From Jeotgalibaca sp. MA1X17-3 (GTDB taxonomy: Bacteria > Bacillota > Bacilli > Lactobacillales > Aerococcaceae): 64,000 nt of DNA. Both the position numbers and the translations under genes were made by a program. The notes under the pieces are model-generated. The model ran no database searches and had not been told where the DNA came from. It saw only the letters and a list, made by a program, of their open reading frames with translations. The stretch covers positions 1-64,000 of the forward strand of contig NZ_CP090983.1 in the NCBI RefSeq assembly GCF_021513155.1, written 5' to 3'. This document shows, piece by piece, positions 1 to 9,273 of this stretch; the stretch's first letter is position 1, and each line of letters opens with the position of its first letter.

Positions 1-69
1 TAATGATTGTTGTTTCTTATTTAGAAAACACATTTCTTATCTATCAAATTTAAATGGAGGATTTTATAA

Positions 70-1260
70 TTGATGACTGAAAATTTCTTTACACGTTTAC
101 AAAAAGATGAAAAATATATTATGAAGTGTTGCTATTATGTATTTGCCGTCAATGGACTTTATGGAATGATTATGGGAAGTTTACTTCCATATATTAGTGA
201 TGCTTACAACTTGAGTGATACGATCAGTGGATCTTTAATCTCTTCTCATTACGTTGGAAATCTTCTAGCAAGCTTTATTGCCGGAATCCTTCCTCTTTAC
301 TTAGGTCGAAAACGATCTATTATTTTTCTTTCTAGTTTTGTAACTATCGGATTTGCGATGATGATTGTAACTGGAAATCCTCTTCTCCTATTGCTATCCT
401 TTTTCTTCACGGGAGTCAGTCGTGGAAGTATCTCGAACTTTAATAATACAATTGTAAATGAGATTTCTGATAGTAGTCCTGCTGCAATGAGTTTTTTACA
501 TAGTGTTTTTGCTATCGGAGCTCTTCTAGCACCTTATTTAGTTATTGTTTCTTCAAACTTCTTTGGCTTAAACGGGTGGCGCGTTGCTGCAGGTGTCATT
601 ATCGTATTAACAGCTATTTCTATTCCTCTTTTCTCTCGTATGAAAATGAAAGATCGAGTAGTCGAAAAAGGCTCCGCTACTTCTTATGAATTTATGAAAC
701 AAAGTTCATTTTGGATTTCAGCTGGAATTTTATTCTTTTACTTGTGTGGCGAATCAACCATTAACGGTTGGCTTGTAAAATATTTTGTGGATTCAAATAT
801 TTTAACAATCGGTTATTCTCAATTTCTAGCTAGTCTATTATGGATGGGAGTACTAATCGGACGCTTGAGTGTTTCTGCAATTGGAGATCGCTTTGCTCGC
901 AGAAAGATTCTATATGTTTTGAGTATCTCTACCACTATTTTCTTCATTATTTTACTTTCTTCAAGAAATCAAACGGTTATTACCATTACTATTCTAGGTT
1001 TAGGGTTGTCAATGGCAGGTATTTATCCTACTACCGTGGCAGCTACTGGTAAATTTATAAAAGAATATCCAATGGCTATGGGTGTGCTTTTAGTATTAGG
1101 TGGAATTGGTTCTATTGTGATGCCAACTCTAACCGGAGCATTATCCGATCGCTTTGGACTCTTTTATGGAATGGCCGCAATTGGTGTAGCCTTAGGAATG
1201 ATGATTCTATGCGTATTTCTATATGGGTATAAAGACAAGAATTATACTGAAAAGGTATAA
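70..1260 (+). CDS. MFS family transporter
   Basis: A 396-residue integral membrane protein with about 12 hydrophobic segments. It carries the loop signatures of the major facilitator superfamily: YLGRKRS between helices 2 and 3, and the related GDRFARRK in the second half. Proton-coupled uptake or efflux of a small solute is expected from the family; the substrate cannot be read from the sequence. The start is TTG at 70 or ATG at 73 (the protein begins MM), 9 or 12 bases after GGAGG at 56-60. The gene stands alone and is closed by a bidirectional terminator shared with the convergent maf. Bases 1-69 hold only its leader and ribosome binding site. The family call is firm, the substrate is unknown. 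Confidence 0.85.
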   Translation: MMTENFFTRLQKDEKYIMKCCYYVFAVNGLYGMIMGSLLPYISDAYNLSDTISGSLISSHYVGNLLASFIAGILPLYLGRKRSIIFLSSFVTIGFAMMIVTGNPLLLLLSFFFTGVSRGSISNFNNTIVNEISDSSPAAMSFLHSVFAIGALLAPYLVIVSSNFFGLNGWRVAAGVIIVLTAISIPLFSRMKMKDRVVEKGSATSYEFMKQSSFWISAGILFFYLCGESTINGWLVKYFVDSNILTIGYSQFLASLLWMGVLIGRLSVSAIGDRFARRKILYVLSISTTIFFIILLSSRNQTVITITILGLGLSMAGIYPTTVAATGKFIKEYPMAMGVLLVLGGIGSIVMPTLTGALSDRFGLFYGMAAIGVALGMMILCVFLYGYKDKNYTEKV

Positions 1261-1283
1261 AAAAGAATATTTACAGAAAACCA

Positions 1284-1323
1284 AAAAAGCTCTACCTATT
1301 ATAAAAATAGGTAGAGCTTTTTT
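1284..1323. terminator. bidirectional rho-independent terminator (MFS / maf)
   Basis: A perfect 17-base inverted repeat (core AGCTCTACCTATT) with a 6-base loop, flanked by A and T runs. It can end transcription of the MFS gene on the plus strand and of maf on the minus strand. Confidence 0.9.
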
Positions 1324-1329
1324 GGATTT

Positions 1330-1938
1330 TTATTTATAGAAATTCTGTAAAGTTTGGTTTACATAAGCTACTGGTAACCCTACTACATTCAGATAATCGC
1401 CTTCTATTCCTGAAATCCATAAACTAGGCATTTCTTGAATTCCATAACCACCTGCCTTGTCAAAAGGACTCCCACTAGCAATGTAATTTCTTATTTCTTT
1501 TTCCATTTGTGGATTCCAATCAAAGAAATGTACCTTTGTTTCCACTGAAAAGTTTTCTTTTTGCTGATCGGTTTGAATACTAACTCCTGTTATCACAGAG
1601 TGACTTTTCCCTGCATAAGAACGTAACATTTCAAAAGCTTCTTCTGGGTTATTGGGCTTACCTAAAACTCTATTTTCATGGACCACAATTGTATCCGCTC
1701 CGATGATGATCGCATCTTCATTTTTTTGAAGGATAACTTTTGCTTTCTCATTGGCAAGGGTCTTTACTAAACTAGTAGCTTGTTCCAAAAAAGTTTCGTG
1801 GGTGGTTTTTTCCATGACCTGACTTTCGATCGCACGTTCTTCTATATCAGCCACTTGAATCGAAAATTCTTTTACACACAAATGGAGAAGTTCTTTTCTT
1901 CGAGGTGACTGACTTGCTAAAATTATTCTCTTCGTCAT
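1330..1938 (-). CDS. maf: Maf family nucleotide pyrophosphatase
   Basis: A 202-residue cytoplasmic protein of typical Maf length. It starts with the family signature ASQSPRRKELL (residues 8-18), has GADTIVV near residue 86, and FDKAGGYGIQ near 160. Maf proteins hydrolyse non-canonical nucleoside triphosphates such as dTTP/UTP or modified pyrimidine nucleotides, and overexpression can affect septum formation. The ATG start is 14 bases after the stop of a small upstream gene, so the two are probably co-transcribed. It ends at the shared terminator at 1284-1323. Confidence 0.93.
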   Translation of the reverse strand: MTKRIILASQSPRRKELLHLCVKEFSIQVADIEERAIESQVMEKTTHETFLEQATSLVKTLANEKAKVILQKNEDAIIIGADTIVVHENRVLGKPNNPEEAFEMLRSYAGKSHSVITGVSIQTDQQKENFSVETKVHFFDWNPQMEKEIRNYIASGSPFDKAGGYGIQEMPSLWISGIEGDYLNVVGLPVAYVNQTLQNFYK

Positions 1939-1952
1939 CTGAGTGCCACCTT

Positions 1953-2219
1953 TTAGCTAATCTTTTCTTCGGTTGTTTTTTTAAATGTATCCTTATCTTC
2001 TGTAATTAAAATAGGGGCATATTCTGGCCAGGCTTCTTCTAATTCCATCTCGGCACTGCTACTGACAATTAAAAATTCAGCTTTTCTTTTAAAAATACTT
2101 TCTAATTCCGGAATAAAACTTAAAAAATCAGGTACCTGTTCTAAAAGAATAGCCGCACTACCTTTCTTTTTAAATGTTTTTGCAATCAAATACTTTTTTG
2201 TTCGTTGGGATTCGATCAT
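1953..2219 (-). CDS. small hypothetical protein upstream of maf
   Basis: An 88-residue protein that I do not recognise. It is preceded by a strong ribosome binding site (AAGGAGGAAGT directly before ATG) and lies 14 bases upstream of maf on the same strand. It is soluble, with a basic N-terminal third and an acidic C-terminal half (LEEAWPEYAP, ITEDKD). It shows no signal peptide, membrane helix or cysteine. The ribosome binding site and the operon position are what support it as a real gene. No function is proposed. Confidence 0.7.
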   Translation of the reverse strand: MIESQRTKKYLIAKTFKKKGSAAILLEQVPDFLSFIPELESIFKRKAEFLIVSSSAEMELEEAWPEYAPILITEDKDTFKKTTEEKIS

Positions 2220-2362
2220 ACTTCCTCCTTATAATTTTGAATCGTTTAGATTTTTATCTGCTTTCTCTTTTTTCTAGTATATCAGGTTTTAATAGCCTTC
2301 GACTAATTGATTGCTGAATGCTATACTTTTAGACAGAATTCTTTTAAGGAGTGTAGCAAACA

Positions 2363-2821
2363 TTGCGAAAAAAACAATTATGGAGTTGGGGAATGGTAGG
2401 AATCTGGATGACTATCATTTTTTTATTCTCAGCACAACAGGGAAGTTCCTCTGGTTCACTAAGTACTTCTGTTTTAAATATGGTTTCTTCAACATGGGCC
2501 TTTATTTTTCCTAGTCTTCCCTTTGATGAACAATACCTTCATTTATTTATTCGAAAAGGCGCTCACTTTTCTGTCTATTTCATTTTAGGTGGACTCGTTT
2601 CTAATGCTTTCCGTACGAGTGGGGTCTCTTTCAAAAAACAAATAGGCTATGCATTTATTTTTAGTACACTTTATGCAGCAAGTGATGAATTTCATCAAAG
2701 TTTTGTTCCAGGTAGAGGGCCTAGCATCGTTGATGTCGGAATAGATAGCGTAGGAGCTGCAGTAGGTATTTTCTTTTATCATGGAACCAGAAAAATAATC
2801 CTCCCTCTATTAAAAAAATAA
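2363..2821 (+). CDS. VanZ-like family membrane protein
   Basis: A 152-residue membrane protein with four hydrophobic stretches and the VanZ-like signature DEFHQSFVPGR followed by VDVGIDSVGA near residues 115-138. VanZ of enterococci raises teicoplanin resistance by an unknown mechanism, and most chromosomal relatives have no assigned role. The start is TTG at 2363, set by AAGGAG at 2346-2351. It is monocistronic and converges on the heparinase-like gene across a shared terminator. The family is clear, the function is not. Confidence 0.82.
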   Translation: MRKKQLWSWGMVGIWMTIIFLFSAQQGSSSGSLSTSVLNMVSSTWAFIFPSLPFDEQYLHLFIRKGAHFSVYFILGGLVSNAFRTSGVSFKKQIGYAFIFSTLYAASDEFHQSFVPGRGPSIVDVGIDSVGAAVGIFFYHGTRKIILPLLKK

Positions 2822-2892
2822 AACTTTCTTTTTGAGTGCTCCTTTGTATTTTTTGTTTCTGCACAATAAGCGAATCGAAAATTTAATGTAAT

Positions 2893-2937
2893 AAAACCAG
2901 GAAAAATGATATCAAAATCATCTTTCCTGGTTTTTTA
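2893..2937. terminator. bidirectional terminator
   Basis: The arms AAAACCAGGAAA and TTTCCTGGTTTT enclose a short palindromic region (ATGATATCAAAATCAT) and are followed by a T run. It serves the VanZ-like gene on the plus strand and overlaps the stop of the heparinase-like gene on the minus strand. Confidence 0.85.
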
Positions 2938-4903
2938 TTTTATTTTTAAAATATTAATATCTTTTTCATTTATTTGGACTTGATAAATTATTTTATTATC
3001 CTCAGTAATTCGGTACATTCCTATTTCTATTTCTTCAATCTGTATATTCGGAGCCGATAAATCTGATCGATAAGGATAAAGAACCGTAATATAATTTTGA
3101 GCAATTGAAGCAGAACTGGTGTAAATTATTTTTCGACTTTCTCGATATAAATCATTTATATCAGATAGTTTTCCAATTTCCACCGTTATCTCTTGAAATG
3201 GATAGTTAAAAATCTTTACATGTACTTCTTGATCTAGCCCTTCTACCTCCTGTCCCTGTTGTCGGATTTCTTTATAATCTAAGTGAAACGTTCTCGCTAA
3301 CGTATCCGATTCGTTTCTATTACTTAGCGAATCAATAACCAGTAGGAATTTATGATCCACTAAAGATAAATATCTTTCTACTACAGTAGGCTTATAAGAT
3401 TCATGATAACCATGGGACGTTATGGAATGTTTTCCTTCTTTTAAAAAATCAAGCTCTCCTTTTTGTTGAGGCCCATATCCCCAGGTACTCCTATACTCAA
3501 AGTGGTCTTGATGATTCAACATAACGGTACTATGAGAAGCTGTTGATTTAAATTCTCGTCTTTTTTCTGACTCTTTGTAGCTATATAAACCTGGATCACA
3601 AATAATATTTTTATTAAGAGCAATATATTCAAAAGATAATAAATCAATGTGAGCATGTTGATTTTGAATGGGACTTCTGCACGTATGCACAAAACTATGA
3701 GCATCTTTCGTCCAATCACTTCTAACAAATGATTGTCCTAATTCTGAATTAAATAGGTGCAGAGGCAAAGCTTCACTTGCAGGTAAAGGCTCTAGAGAAT
3801 TAAGGTCTTCCATATATTTTTCTATGTTATTTGTATCCCAAATATAACTGAAAGATTTTTCTTTTATTTTTTCAGTAGTCATAAACATATTAAGATGTTT
3901 CAGCCAATACAAGTCATCCAATGCTAAATATCCATAAGTAGCTGCCATAATAGATAAATCATTTGCATGGGAATCTCCTATTGGAAAGGACTTACCGGTT
4001 GGACGCATAGAATAAAGAGAATAATTTAAATTTTGAATGAAACGTTCTTTATAATCTTCACTAACCGGAATGGAATACTTGTTAGCGAGAATGAGTACCA
4101 ACCCAAACCAATACATGCAACCATTATGATAAGAAGGACACCCTTCTATCTGCCCTCCTTGATCAGTTAATTGATTTTTACTACATCTCATCAATTCGTC
4201 ATAGGAAAAAACTTTCCATTCCTCACTTTTATTTATCTCCGGAAATAATAAAGCCGTTTCGAATAATCCTAAGCACTCCATCAAATAATGATTATGATCT
4301 GCATTGGGCCATAGTTGAGGAGCAACCTCCCTTATAATCTCTGCTTGTTTGTAGATACTTACTAAATATAATTCCAGAATTTCTTCAGTAAATAAATCTG
4401 ATGAACTTAAATGTTCAATAAGGAGGGGCCACGTTTTATACAAGCGAATTCCACATTCCAAGACTCTCATCGGATGAATGCTGGAGAAAAATTAATTTCT
4501 TTTTTACTATAATCTTCTTCTAGAATTCCAGTCACTTCTATCCAGTTTACTAACTCTTCCAATACTTTTACAGCATATTTCTCTTCTCCTGTGTAAGAAA
4601 AAGCCTCTAATAAAGGCTGCCAATGGTCCATTCGGTTTAACTGCCAAAGAAATTCATCATATCCATTCATCACTTGAAACCAATCAGGTGGATTCCCAAT
4701 AAATTTAGGAACGCCCTCCGTTCCAGGCAACAAAAGGTTTCCTTCTAGAATCTCTTCTGCTTTTGATATTGTTTTAGAAACTAGTTCTGGAAGGTGTTCT
4801 TGGATTAAATGTGCTTTTTTGTAGTATTTGAATAGAATTTTAAGCGCTTTCTAACATCAGAAACAGTAACATTTTTTTTAAGGATTTCTTCCATTCTTTT
4901 CAT
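2935..4903 (-). pseudogene. heparinase II/III family protein, two frameshifts
   Basis: The reading frame is in three pieces. It starts at ATG 4903 (after AAAGGA) and runs MKRMEEIL to VRKRL. It then shifts at an A4 run (4838-4841) into a frame that includes PGTEGVPKFIG and PPDWFQ, and shifts again near 4471-4480 into the long C-terminal part. Joined, it is about 655 residues. It has an alpha-helical toroid N-terminal half (GIRLYKTW, ADHNHYL, GCPSYHNG) and a heparinase II/III beta domain (QNQHAHIDLLSFE, CDPGLYSY). Relatives are lyases or hydrolases of uronate-containing polysaccharides; no signal peptide is present, so oligomers in the cytoplasm would be the substrate. Each shift is repaired by one added base, so sequencing error is likely. 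A cre-like site lies near codon 20. Confidence 0.75.
4839..4852 (-). promoter_or_regulatory. cre-like site in early heparinase coding region
   Basis: AGAAAGCGCTTAAA on the minus strand matches 12 of 14 positions of the CcpA consensus TGWNANCGNTNWCA. It lies about 50-65 bases into the gene, where bound CcpA could block elongation. It directly abuts the first frameshift. The role is inferred from sequence only. Confidence 0.4.
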
Positions 4904-4980
4904 AATTTTTCCTTTCTTATGCTTAAATAGATATGATTTATATCCTATTATACTAGAATGAGTATTTTAATAGTAGAATG

Positions 4981-5022
4981 AAAAACTCCCAGTAGATAGA
5001 CATTTGTCTAACTACTGGGAGA
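4981..5022 (-). terminator. terminator downstream of fghA
   Basis: A long inverted repeat (CTCCCAGTAG with CTACTGGGAG, extended by TAGACA and TGTCTA) followed by TTTTT in the minus direction. It lies just after the fghA stop. Confidence 0.85.
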
Positions 5023-5046
5023 AATAAGAAAAGATATTTTTCTTTT

Positions 5047-5889
5047 TTATTTTTTAAGCTGTGCTAAATGGAACTCTAAGTGTTCCTCAATGAATGTCGC
5101 AATTGTATAGTAGCTGTGATCATGACCGCTTTGCATTCGAAGCATCAGTGGAACATTTTTTTCTTTCGCAGCTGCGACTAATGTATCTGGTTGTAACTCT
5201 TTTTTATAAAATGGATCTGCATCCCCTTGATCAATCAAAATCGGAATTTTTCTACCAGAATACTTTCTCATTAATTCTAGCGCATCCCATTCTGCCCATT
5301 TTTCTTTCTGATCACCTAAATAATTTTCAAACGCCTTGATTCCCCAAGGAACTTGGCTTGGATTTACAATAGGCGCAAATGCGGTAATGGAGTTGAATCG
5401 TTCTGGATTTCGCAATCCTAAAATTAAAGCACCATGTCCTCCCATGGAATGACCTGAAATAAATTCTGGTCCATTCAAAAGGAATTCTGCTCGAATCAAT
5501 TCAGTCAATTCTTTTGTAAGATAGTCATACATTTGATAGTGACTAGCCCAAGGTTCTTTAGTAGCATTCAAATAGAATCCTGCTCCTTGACCTAAATCAT
5601 AATCTTCTGAGTTCGCTACTTCTTCTCCTCGTGGGCTTGTATCCGGCATGACCATTGCAATCCCTAATCGTGAAGCAGCTTGTTGGGCACCTGCTTTGTG
5701 GGTAAAGTTATCATCATTACAAGTTAATCCTGACAACCACCATAGTACGGGCATTTCAGAGGCATTTCCTTTATTTGGTAAAAACAAACTAAACGTCATT
5801 GGACAACCTAGTATTTCAGAGTTATGACGATATTTATACTGTACTCCATCAAAACTACGATGTTCTTCAAGTAATTCTACTTTTGACAT
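5047..5889 (-). CDS. fghA: S-formylglutathione hydrolase
   Basis: An alpha/beta hydrolase of 280 residues. It has the nucleophile elbow SGHSMGGHGAL, an aspartate in DQGDADPF and a histidine in SGHDHSYY, which are the esterase D / FghA triad blocks. The family hydrolyses S-formylglutathione to formate and glutathione, the second step of formaldehyde detoxification. AAGGAGG lies 6 bases before ATG at 5889; a longer reading begins in frame at 5910 but lacks its own site. The gene lies 33 bases after the stop of the class III alcohol dehydrogenase, so the two steps form an operon. The call is confident because both steps of one pathway are adjacent. Confidence 0.93.
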   Translation of the reverse strand: MSKVELLEEHRSFDGVQYKYRHNSEILGCPMTFSLFLPNKGNASEMPVLWWLSGLTCNDDNFTHKAGAQQAASRLGIAMVMPDTSPRGEEVANSEDYDLGQGAGFYLNATKEPWASHYQMYDYLTKELTELIRAEFLLNGPEFISGHSMGGHGALILGLRNPERFNSITAFAPIVNPSQVPWGIKAFENYLGDQKEKWAEWDALELMRKYSGRKIPILIDQGDADPFYKKELQPDTLVAAAKEKNVPLMLRMQSGHDHSYYTIATFIEEHLEFHLAQLKK

Positions 5890-5922
5890 TGCAATTCCTC
5901 CTTGTTCCATTTATAAACCTGA

Positions 5923-7035
5923 TTACTTATAAGAAAGAACAGTACGAATTGATTCACCTCTATGTAGTAAATCAAAAGCTTCATTAATCTGTTCAAATGG
6001 TAAGTTATGTGTGATGAATGGATCTAGTTGAATCTCCCCACGCATCGCTTGTTGTACCATTCCTGGAAGTTCTGAGCGACCTTTTACTCCACCAAAGGCA
6101 GAACCGCGCCAAACTCGACCCGTAACTAATTGGAATGGACGAGTAGAAATTTCTTCTCCTGCTCCCGCTACTCCGATAATAACACTTTCGCCCCAGCCTT
6201 TGTGACAGCATTCTAAAGCAGAACGCATTACATTTACATTTCCGATACATTCAAAACTGTAGTCGACGCCTCCGTTTGTCAGCTCCACAATCACTTCTTG
6301 AACAGGTCGATCATAATCTTTTGGATTTACAAAATCAGTAGCACCCATTTCACGAGCCATTTCAAATTTGTCTGGGTTCGTATCAACTGCAATAATTCTT
6401 CCTGCTTTTTGTTGGACAGCTCCTTGAATAACAGCTAAACCAATCGCACCTAGACCGAATACCGCTATTGTGTCACCTTCTACAACTTTTGCTGCATTCG
6501 TAACTGCTCCAATTCCTGTTGTAACACCACAACCTAATAGACAAACTTTATCCAAAGGTGCCTCTTTATCAATTTTTGCTAACGAAATTTCTGCAATCAC
6601 TGTATATTCGCTAAATGTGCTCGTTCCCATGTAATGATAAATAGGCTCTCCTTTATAAGAAAAACGAGTAGTACCGTCCGGCATTAATCCTTTTCCTTGT
6701 GTCTCACGAATCGCTTGGCACAAGTTTGTTTTTCCTGATAAACAATATTCACATTCGCCACATTCTGCTGTATATAGTGGGATGACATGGTCTCCTGGTT
6801 CTACGGAAGTAACACCTTCGCCTACTTCCACAACAACGCCACCACCTTCATGTCCTAATACACATGGGAAAATCCCCTCTGGATCTGCACCAGACAAGGT
6901 ATACGCATCGGTATGACAAAGGGCAGTATCAATAATTTTAACTAATACTTCTCCCTTTTTTGGACCTTCTACATCAATTTCTACTATTTCTAGAGGTTTC
7001 CCTGGTTCAAAAGCTACTGCTGCACGTGATTTCAT
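5923..7035 (-). CDS. frmA: S-(hydroxymethyl)glutathione dehydrogenase (class III alcohol dehydrogenase)
   Basis: A 370-residue zinc-dependent alcohol dehydrogenase of class III. The catalytic zinc ligand lies in ALCHTDAYTLSG, the HEGGG block follows near residue 65, and the structural zinc lobe CGECEYCLSGKTNLC is complete. The NAD-binding turn is FGLGAIGLAV. The enzyme oxidises the formaldehyde-glutathione adduct to S-formylglutathione with NAD, and members also reduce S-nitrosoglutathione. It is followed by fghA. Glutathione use is not universal in low-GC Gram-positives, so the cell must make or import it. No repressor gene of the FrmR type is beside it. Confidence 0.94.
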   Translation of the reverse strand: MKSRAAVAFEPGKPLEIVEIDVEGPKKGEVLVKIIDTALCHTDAYTLSGADPEGIFPCVLGHEGGGVVVEVGEGVTSVEPGDHVIPLYTAECGECEYCLSGKTNLCQAIRETQGKGLMPDGTTRFSYKGEPIYHYMGTSTFSEYTVIAEISLAKIDKEAPLDKVCLLGCGVTTGIGAVTNAAKVVEGDTIAVFGLGAIGLAVIQGAVQQKAGRIIAVDTNPDKFEMAREMGATDFVNPKDYDRPVQEVIVELTNGGVDYSFECIGNVNVMRSALECCHKGWGESVIIGVAGAGEEISTRPFQLVTGRVWRGSAFGGVKGRSELPGMVQQAMRGEIQLDPFITHNLPFEQINEAFDLLHRGESIRTVLSYK

Positions 7036-7162
7036 ATTATAAACCCCTTTATTTTTTTATTTATTTATCTTTTTTTAAGGATACAATCATTTAAATACTA
7101 TCACTTTTAAAGAATTCATTCAATTTAATGCACTTTATTATGATAAAGAGGTATTTTATAAA

Positions 7163-7219
7163 GAAAATAAGCATCGAGCATCCTTTCTGTTTAAAGAAAG
7201 ACTCGACACTTATTTCTAT
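7163..7219 (-). terminator. terminator of the opp operon
   Basis: An imperfect inverted repeat pairing AAATAAG, TCGAG and CTTTC with GAAAG, CTCGA and CTTATTT. It lies directly after the oppF stop, between the opp operon and the formaldehyde operon. The rest of 7036-7226 shows only the frmA leader. Confidence 0.7.
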
Positions 7220-7226
7220 TAGGCGA

Positions 7227-8201
7227 TTACTTACTAGCGACTTCTAATCCTAGCACATCTTCTTTACTATCATGACTTAACCATTCTTCAATTTCTGCAT
7301 CTGTTCCAAGAACAGAATGGGTTCCTCCAATTAAATGGGGGGTGCCTTTGTCGTAATCAATCGAATTGGTTTCATAGTCATACGTTAGGGCCGTTCGCTT
7401 TTTCTCTAGAACTGGATTTGGGTGAGGAATAGCAGAAATTAATGATTTAGTATAAGGATGAACCGGATTCGAAAAAATTTCTTCTGTTGTTCCAGTTTCA
7501 ATCATGTGCCCCAAGTGAAGAACCCCAATTCGATCAGATATATAGCGTACCATGGACAAGTCATGAGCAATAAATAGATACGCAATATTAGTTTCTTCTT
7601 GAATTTCTTTCATCAAATTGACAATTTGTGCTTGAATAGATACATCCAAAGCACTGATTGCTTCATCTGCGATGATCAAATCCGGATTCATAATAAGCGC
7701 ACGTGCTATCCCCAGACGCTGTCTTTGTCCACCTGAGAATTGACTTGGAAAACGACCTGCAAATTCACGAGATAATCCTACACGTTCCAAAATTTCCATT
7801 ACACGCTCTGCACGTTCTTGCTTAGTTCCAGCTTTCCCATGAATATCCAATCCATGAGCGACAATGTCCATCACATTTTTACGTGGATTTAAACTAGCCA
7901 TTGGATCCTGAAATATCATTTGCATTTTTGTACGTAGCATAGAAGAAGTCGTTTGATCCATTTTTCCTGATATATCTTTACCATTAAATTGAATAGTACC
8001 ATCTGTGAGATCATGCAAGCGAATAACAGAGCGACCAATGGTAGACTTTCCGCTTCCAGATTCTCCAACGAGTCCGTACGTTTCACCAGGATAAATATCA
8101 AAGGAAACGCCATCTACCGCTTTTACGGTGTAGTGACGGTTCATTTTAAAATGCTGTTTCAGATTACTTACAGAGAGGAGTGGTTCATTCTGTAATTCCA
8201 T
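7227..8201 (-). CDS. oppF: oligopeptide ABC transporter ATP-binding protein OppF
   Basis: An ABC ATPase of 324 residues with Walker A GESGSGKST, signature FSGGQRQRLGIARAL, Walker B LIIADEAISALDVS and the switch histidine in IAHDLSMV, followed by the oligopeptide C-terminal extension (NPVHPYTKSLI). It powers uptake of peptides together with OppD. AAAGGAGG places the start at ATG 8201, which overlaps the end of oppD by 17 bases; a longer frame from 8231 lacks support. It is the last gene of oppABCDF. Confidence 0.95.
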   Translation of the reverse strand: MELQNEPLLSVSNLKQHFKMNRHYTVKAVDGVSFDIYPGETYGLVGESGSGKSTIGRSVIRLHDLTDGTIQFNGKDISGKMDQTTSSMLRTKMQMIFQDPMASLNPRKNVMDIVAHGLDIHGKAGTKQERAERVMEILERVGLSREFAGRFPSQFSGGQRQRLGIARALIMNPDLIIADEAISALDVSIQAQIVNLMKEIQEETNIAYLFIAHDLSMVRYISDRIGVLHLGHMIETGTTEEIFSNPVHPYTKSLISAIPHPNPVLEKKRTALTYDYETNSIDYDKGTPHLIGGTHSVLGTDAEIEEWLSHDSKEDVLGLEVASK

Positions 8202-9270
8202 ACATCTGTTCCTCCTTTCGCATACGTTCAATTCGATCTGTTAACTCTATTGGCAATTGATAATCAGGCGATTCATCTTTTAAAAGCCATGTCGCCGCAG
8301 AATGTGTGTCTGACACTTTAAACATGGGCGGTTCTTTTACTTTGTCTATTTGTAAGGCGTAAGCATTTCTTGGATAAAACGGATCTCCCATAACTTCTTT
8401 GGTCATATTAGGTGGATTTCCTGGAATAGAATACAACTTACTAGTTTTGGTTTCTAAATCAGGCATGGCTAACAGCAATCCCCATGTATAAGGATGTTGT
8501 GGATTATAGAAGATATCATCTGTCGTACCTTTTTCTACAATTTTCCCTGCATACATAACATTGACATAGTCAGCTACTTTAGCAACAACACCCAAATCAT
8601 GAGTAATGTAGATAACAGCTATATTTGTTTTCCTTTGAATATCTTGAATTAATTCTAATATTTTTGCTTGAATGGTTACGTCTAACGCTGTTGTTGGCTC
8701 ATCACAAATGAGAACATCTGGATCACATGCTAGCGCTGTTGCGATTACAATCCGTTGGCGCATCCCTCCTGATAAATGATGGGGATAACTTTTCATCCGT
8801 TCTTCTGGATTCGTGATTCCAACTAGTTCTAAAAGACGAACTGCTTTTTCATGTGCTTCTTCTTTAGGTGTATTGTAATGCGTGCGCATCCCTTCCATAA
8901 TTTGATTTCCTATACTCATTGTCGGATCTAATGACGTCATAGGATCTTGGAAGACCATCGCAATTTGTTTTCCATTAATGGTTGTTCGCATTTGTTTTTT
9001 CGAAAGGTCTAGCAGGTTTTGACTGATTTCTTTATCTTTTTCTTTGTAATCGTATTGAATAGAGCCACTTTCAATAGTCCCATTTTTACTTAAGATTCCC
9101 ATAATCGCTTTTACGGTTACAGATTTCCCACTACCGGACTCTCCTACAATTGCTACTGTTTCTCCACGATAAACATCAAGATCTACACCACGAACGGCTC
9201 TCAATTTGCCACCTGATGTTTTAAAACTGATTGCTAAATCTCTAATTTTAAGTACTTTATCACGTGACAT
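8185..9270 (-). CDS. oppD: oligopeptide ABC transporter ATP-binding protein OppD
   Basis: A 361-residue ABC ATPase with Walker A GESGSGKSV, a Q-loop in FQDPMTSLDP, signature LSGGMRQRIVIATAL, Walker B VLICDEPTTALDV and ITHDLGVV. The C-terminal oligopeptide domain (YNPQHPYTWGLL) is present. It is the partner of OppF in the ATPase heterodimer that drives peptide import. It starts 3 bases after the oppC stop and overlaps oppF, which shows translational coupling. Confidence 0.95.
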   Translation of the reverse strand: MSRDKVLKIRDLAISFKTSGGKLRAVRGVDLDVYRGETVAIVGESGSGKSVTVKAIMGILSKNGTIESGSIQYDYKEKDKEISQNLLDLSKKQMRTTINGKQIAMVFQDPMTSLDPTMSIGNQIMEGMRTHYNTPKEEAHEKAVRLLELVGITNPEERMKSYPHHLSGGMRQRIVIATALACDPDVLICDEPTTALDVTIQAKILELIQDIQRKTNIAVIYITHDLGVVAKVADYVNVMYAGKIVEKGTTDDIFYNPQHPYTWGLLLAMPDLETKTSKLYSIPGNPPNMTKEVMGDPFYPRNAYALQIDKVKEPPMFKVSDTHSAATWLLKDESPDYQLPIELTDRIERMRKEEQMYGITE

Positions 9271-9273
9271 CTT

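Noticed and set aside
840..1052. Overlapping frames inside known genes, such as this one in the MFS gene
   Set aside because: They lie in other frames of strongly conserved genes, with no ribosome binding sites or recognisable domains.
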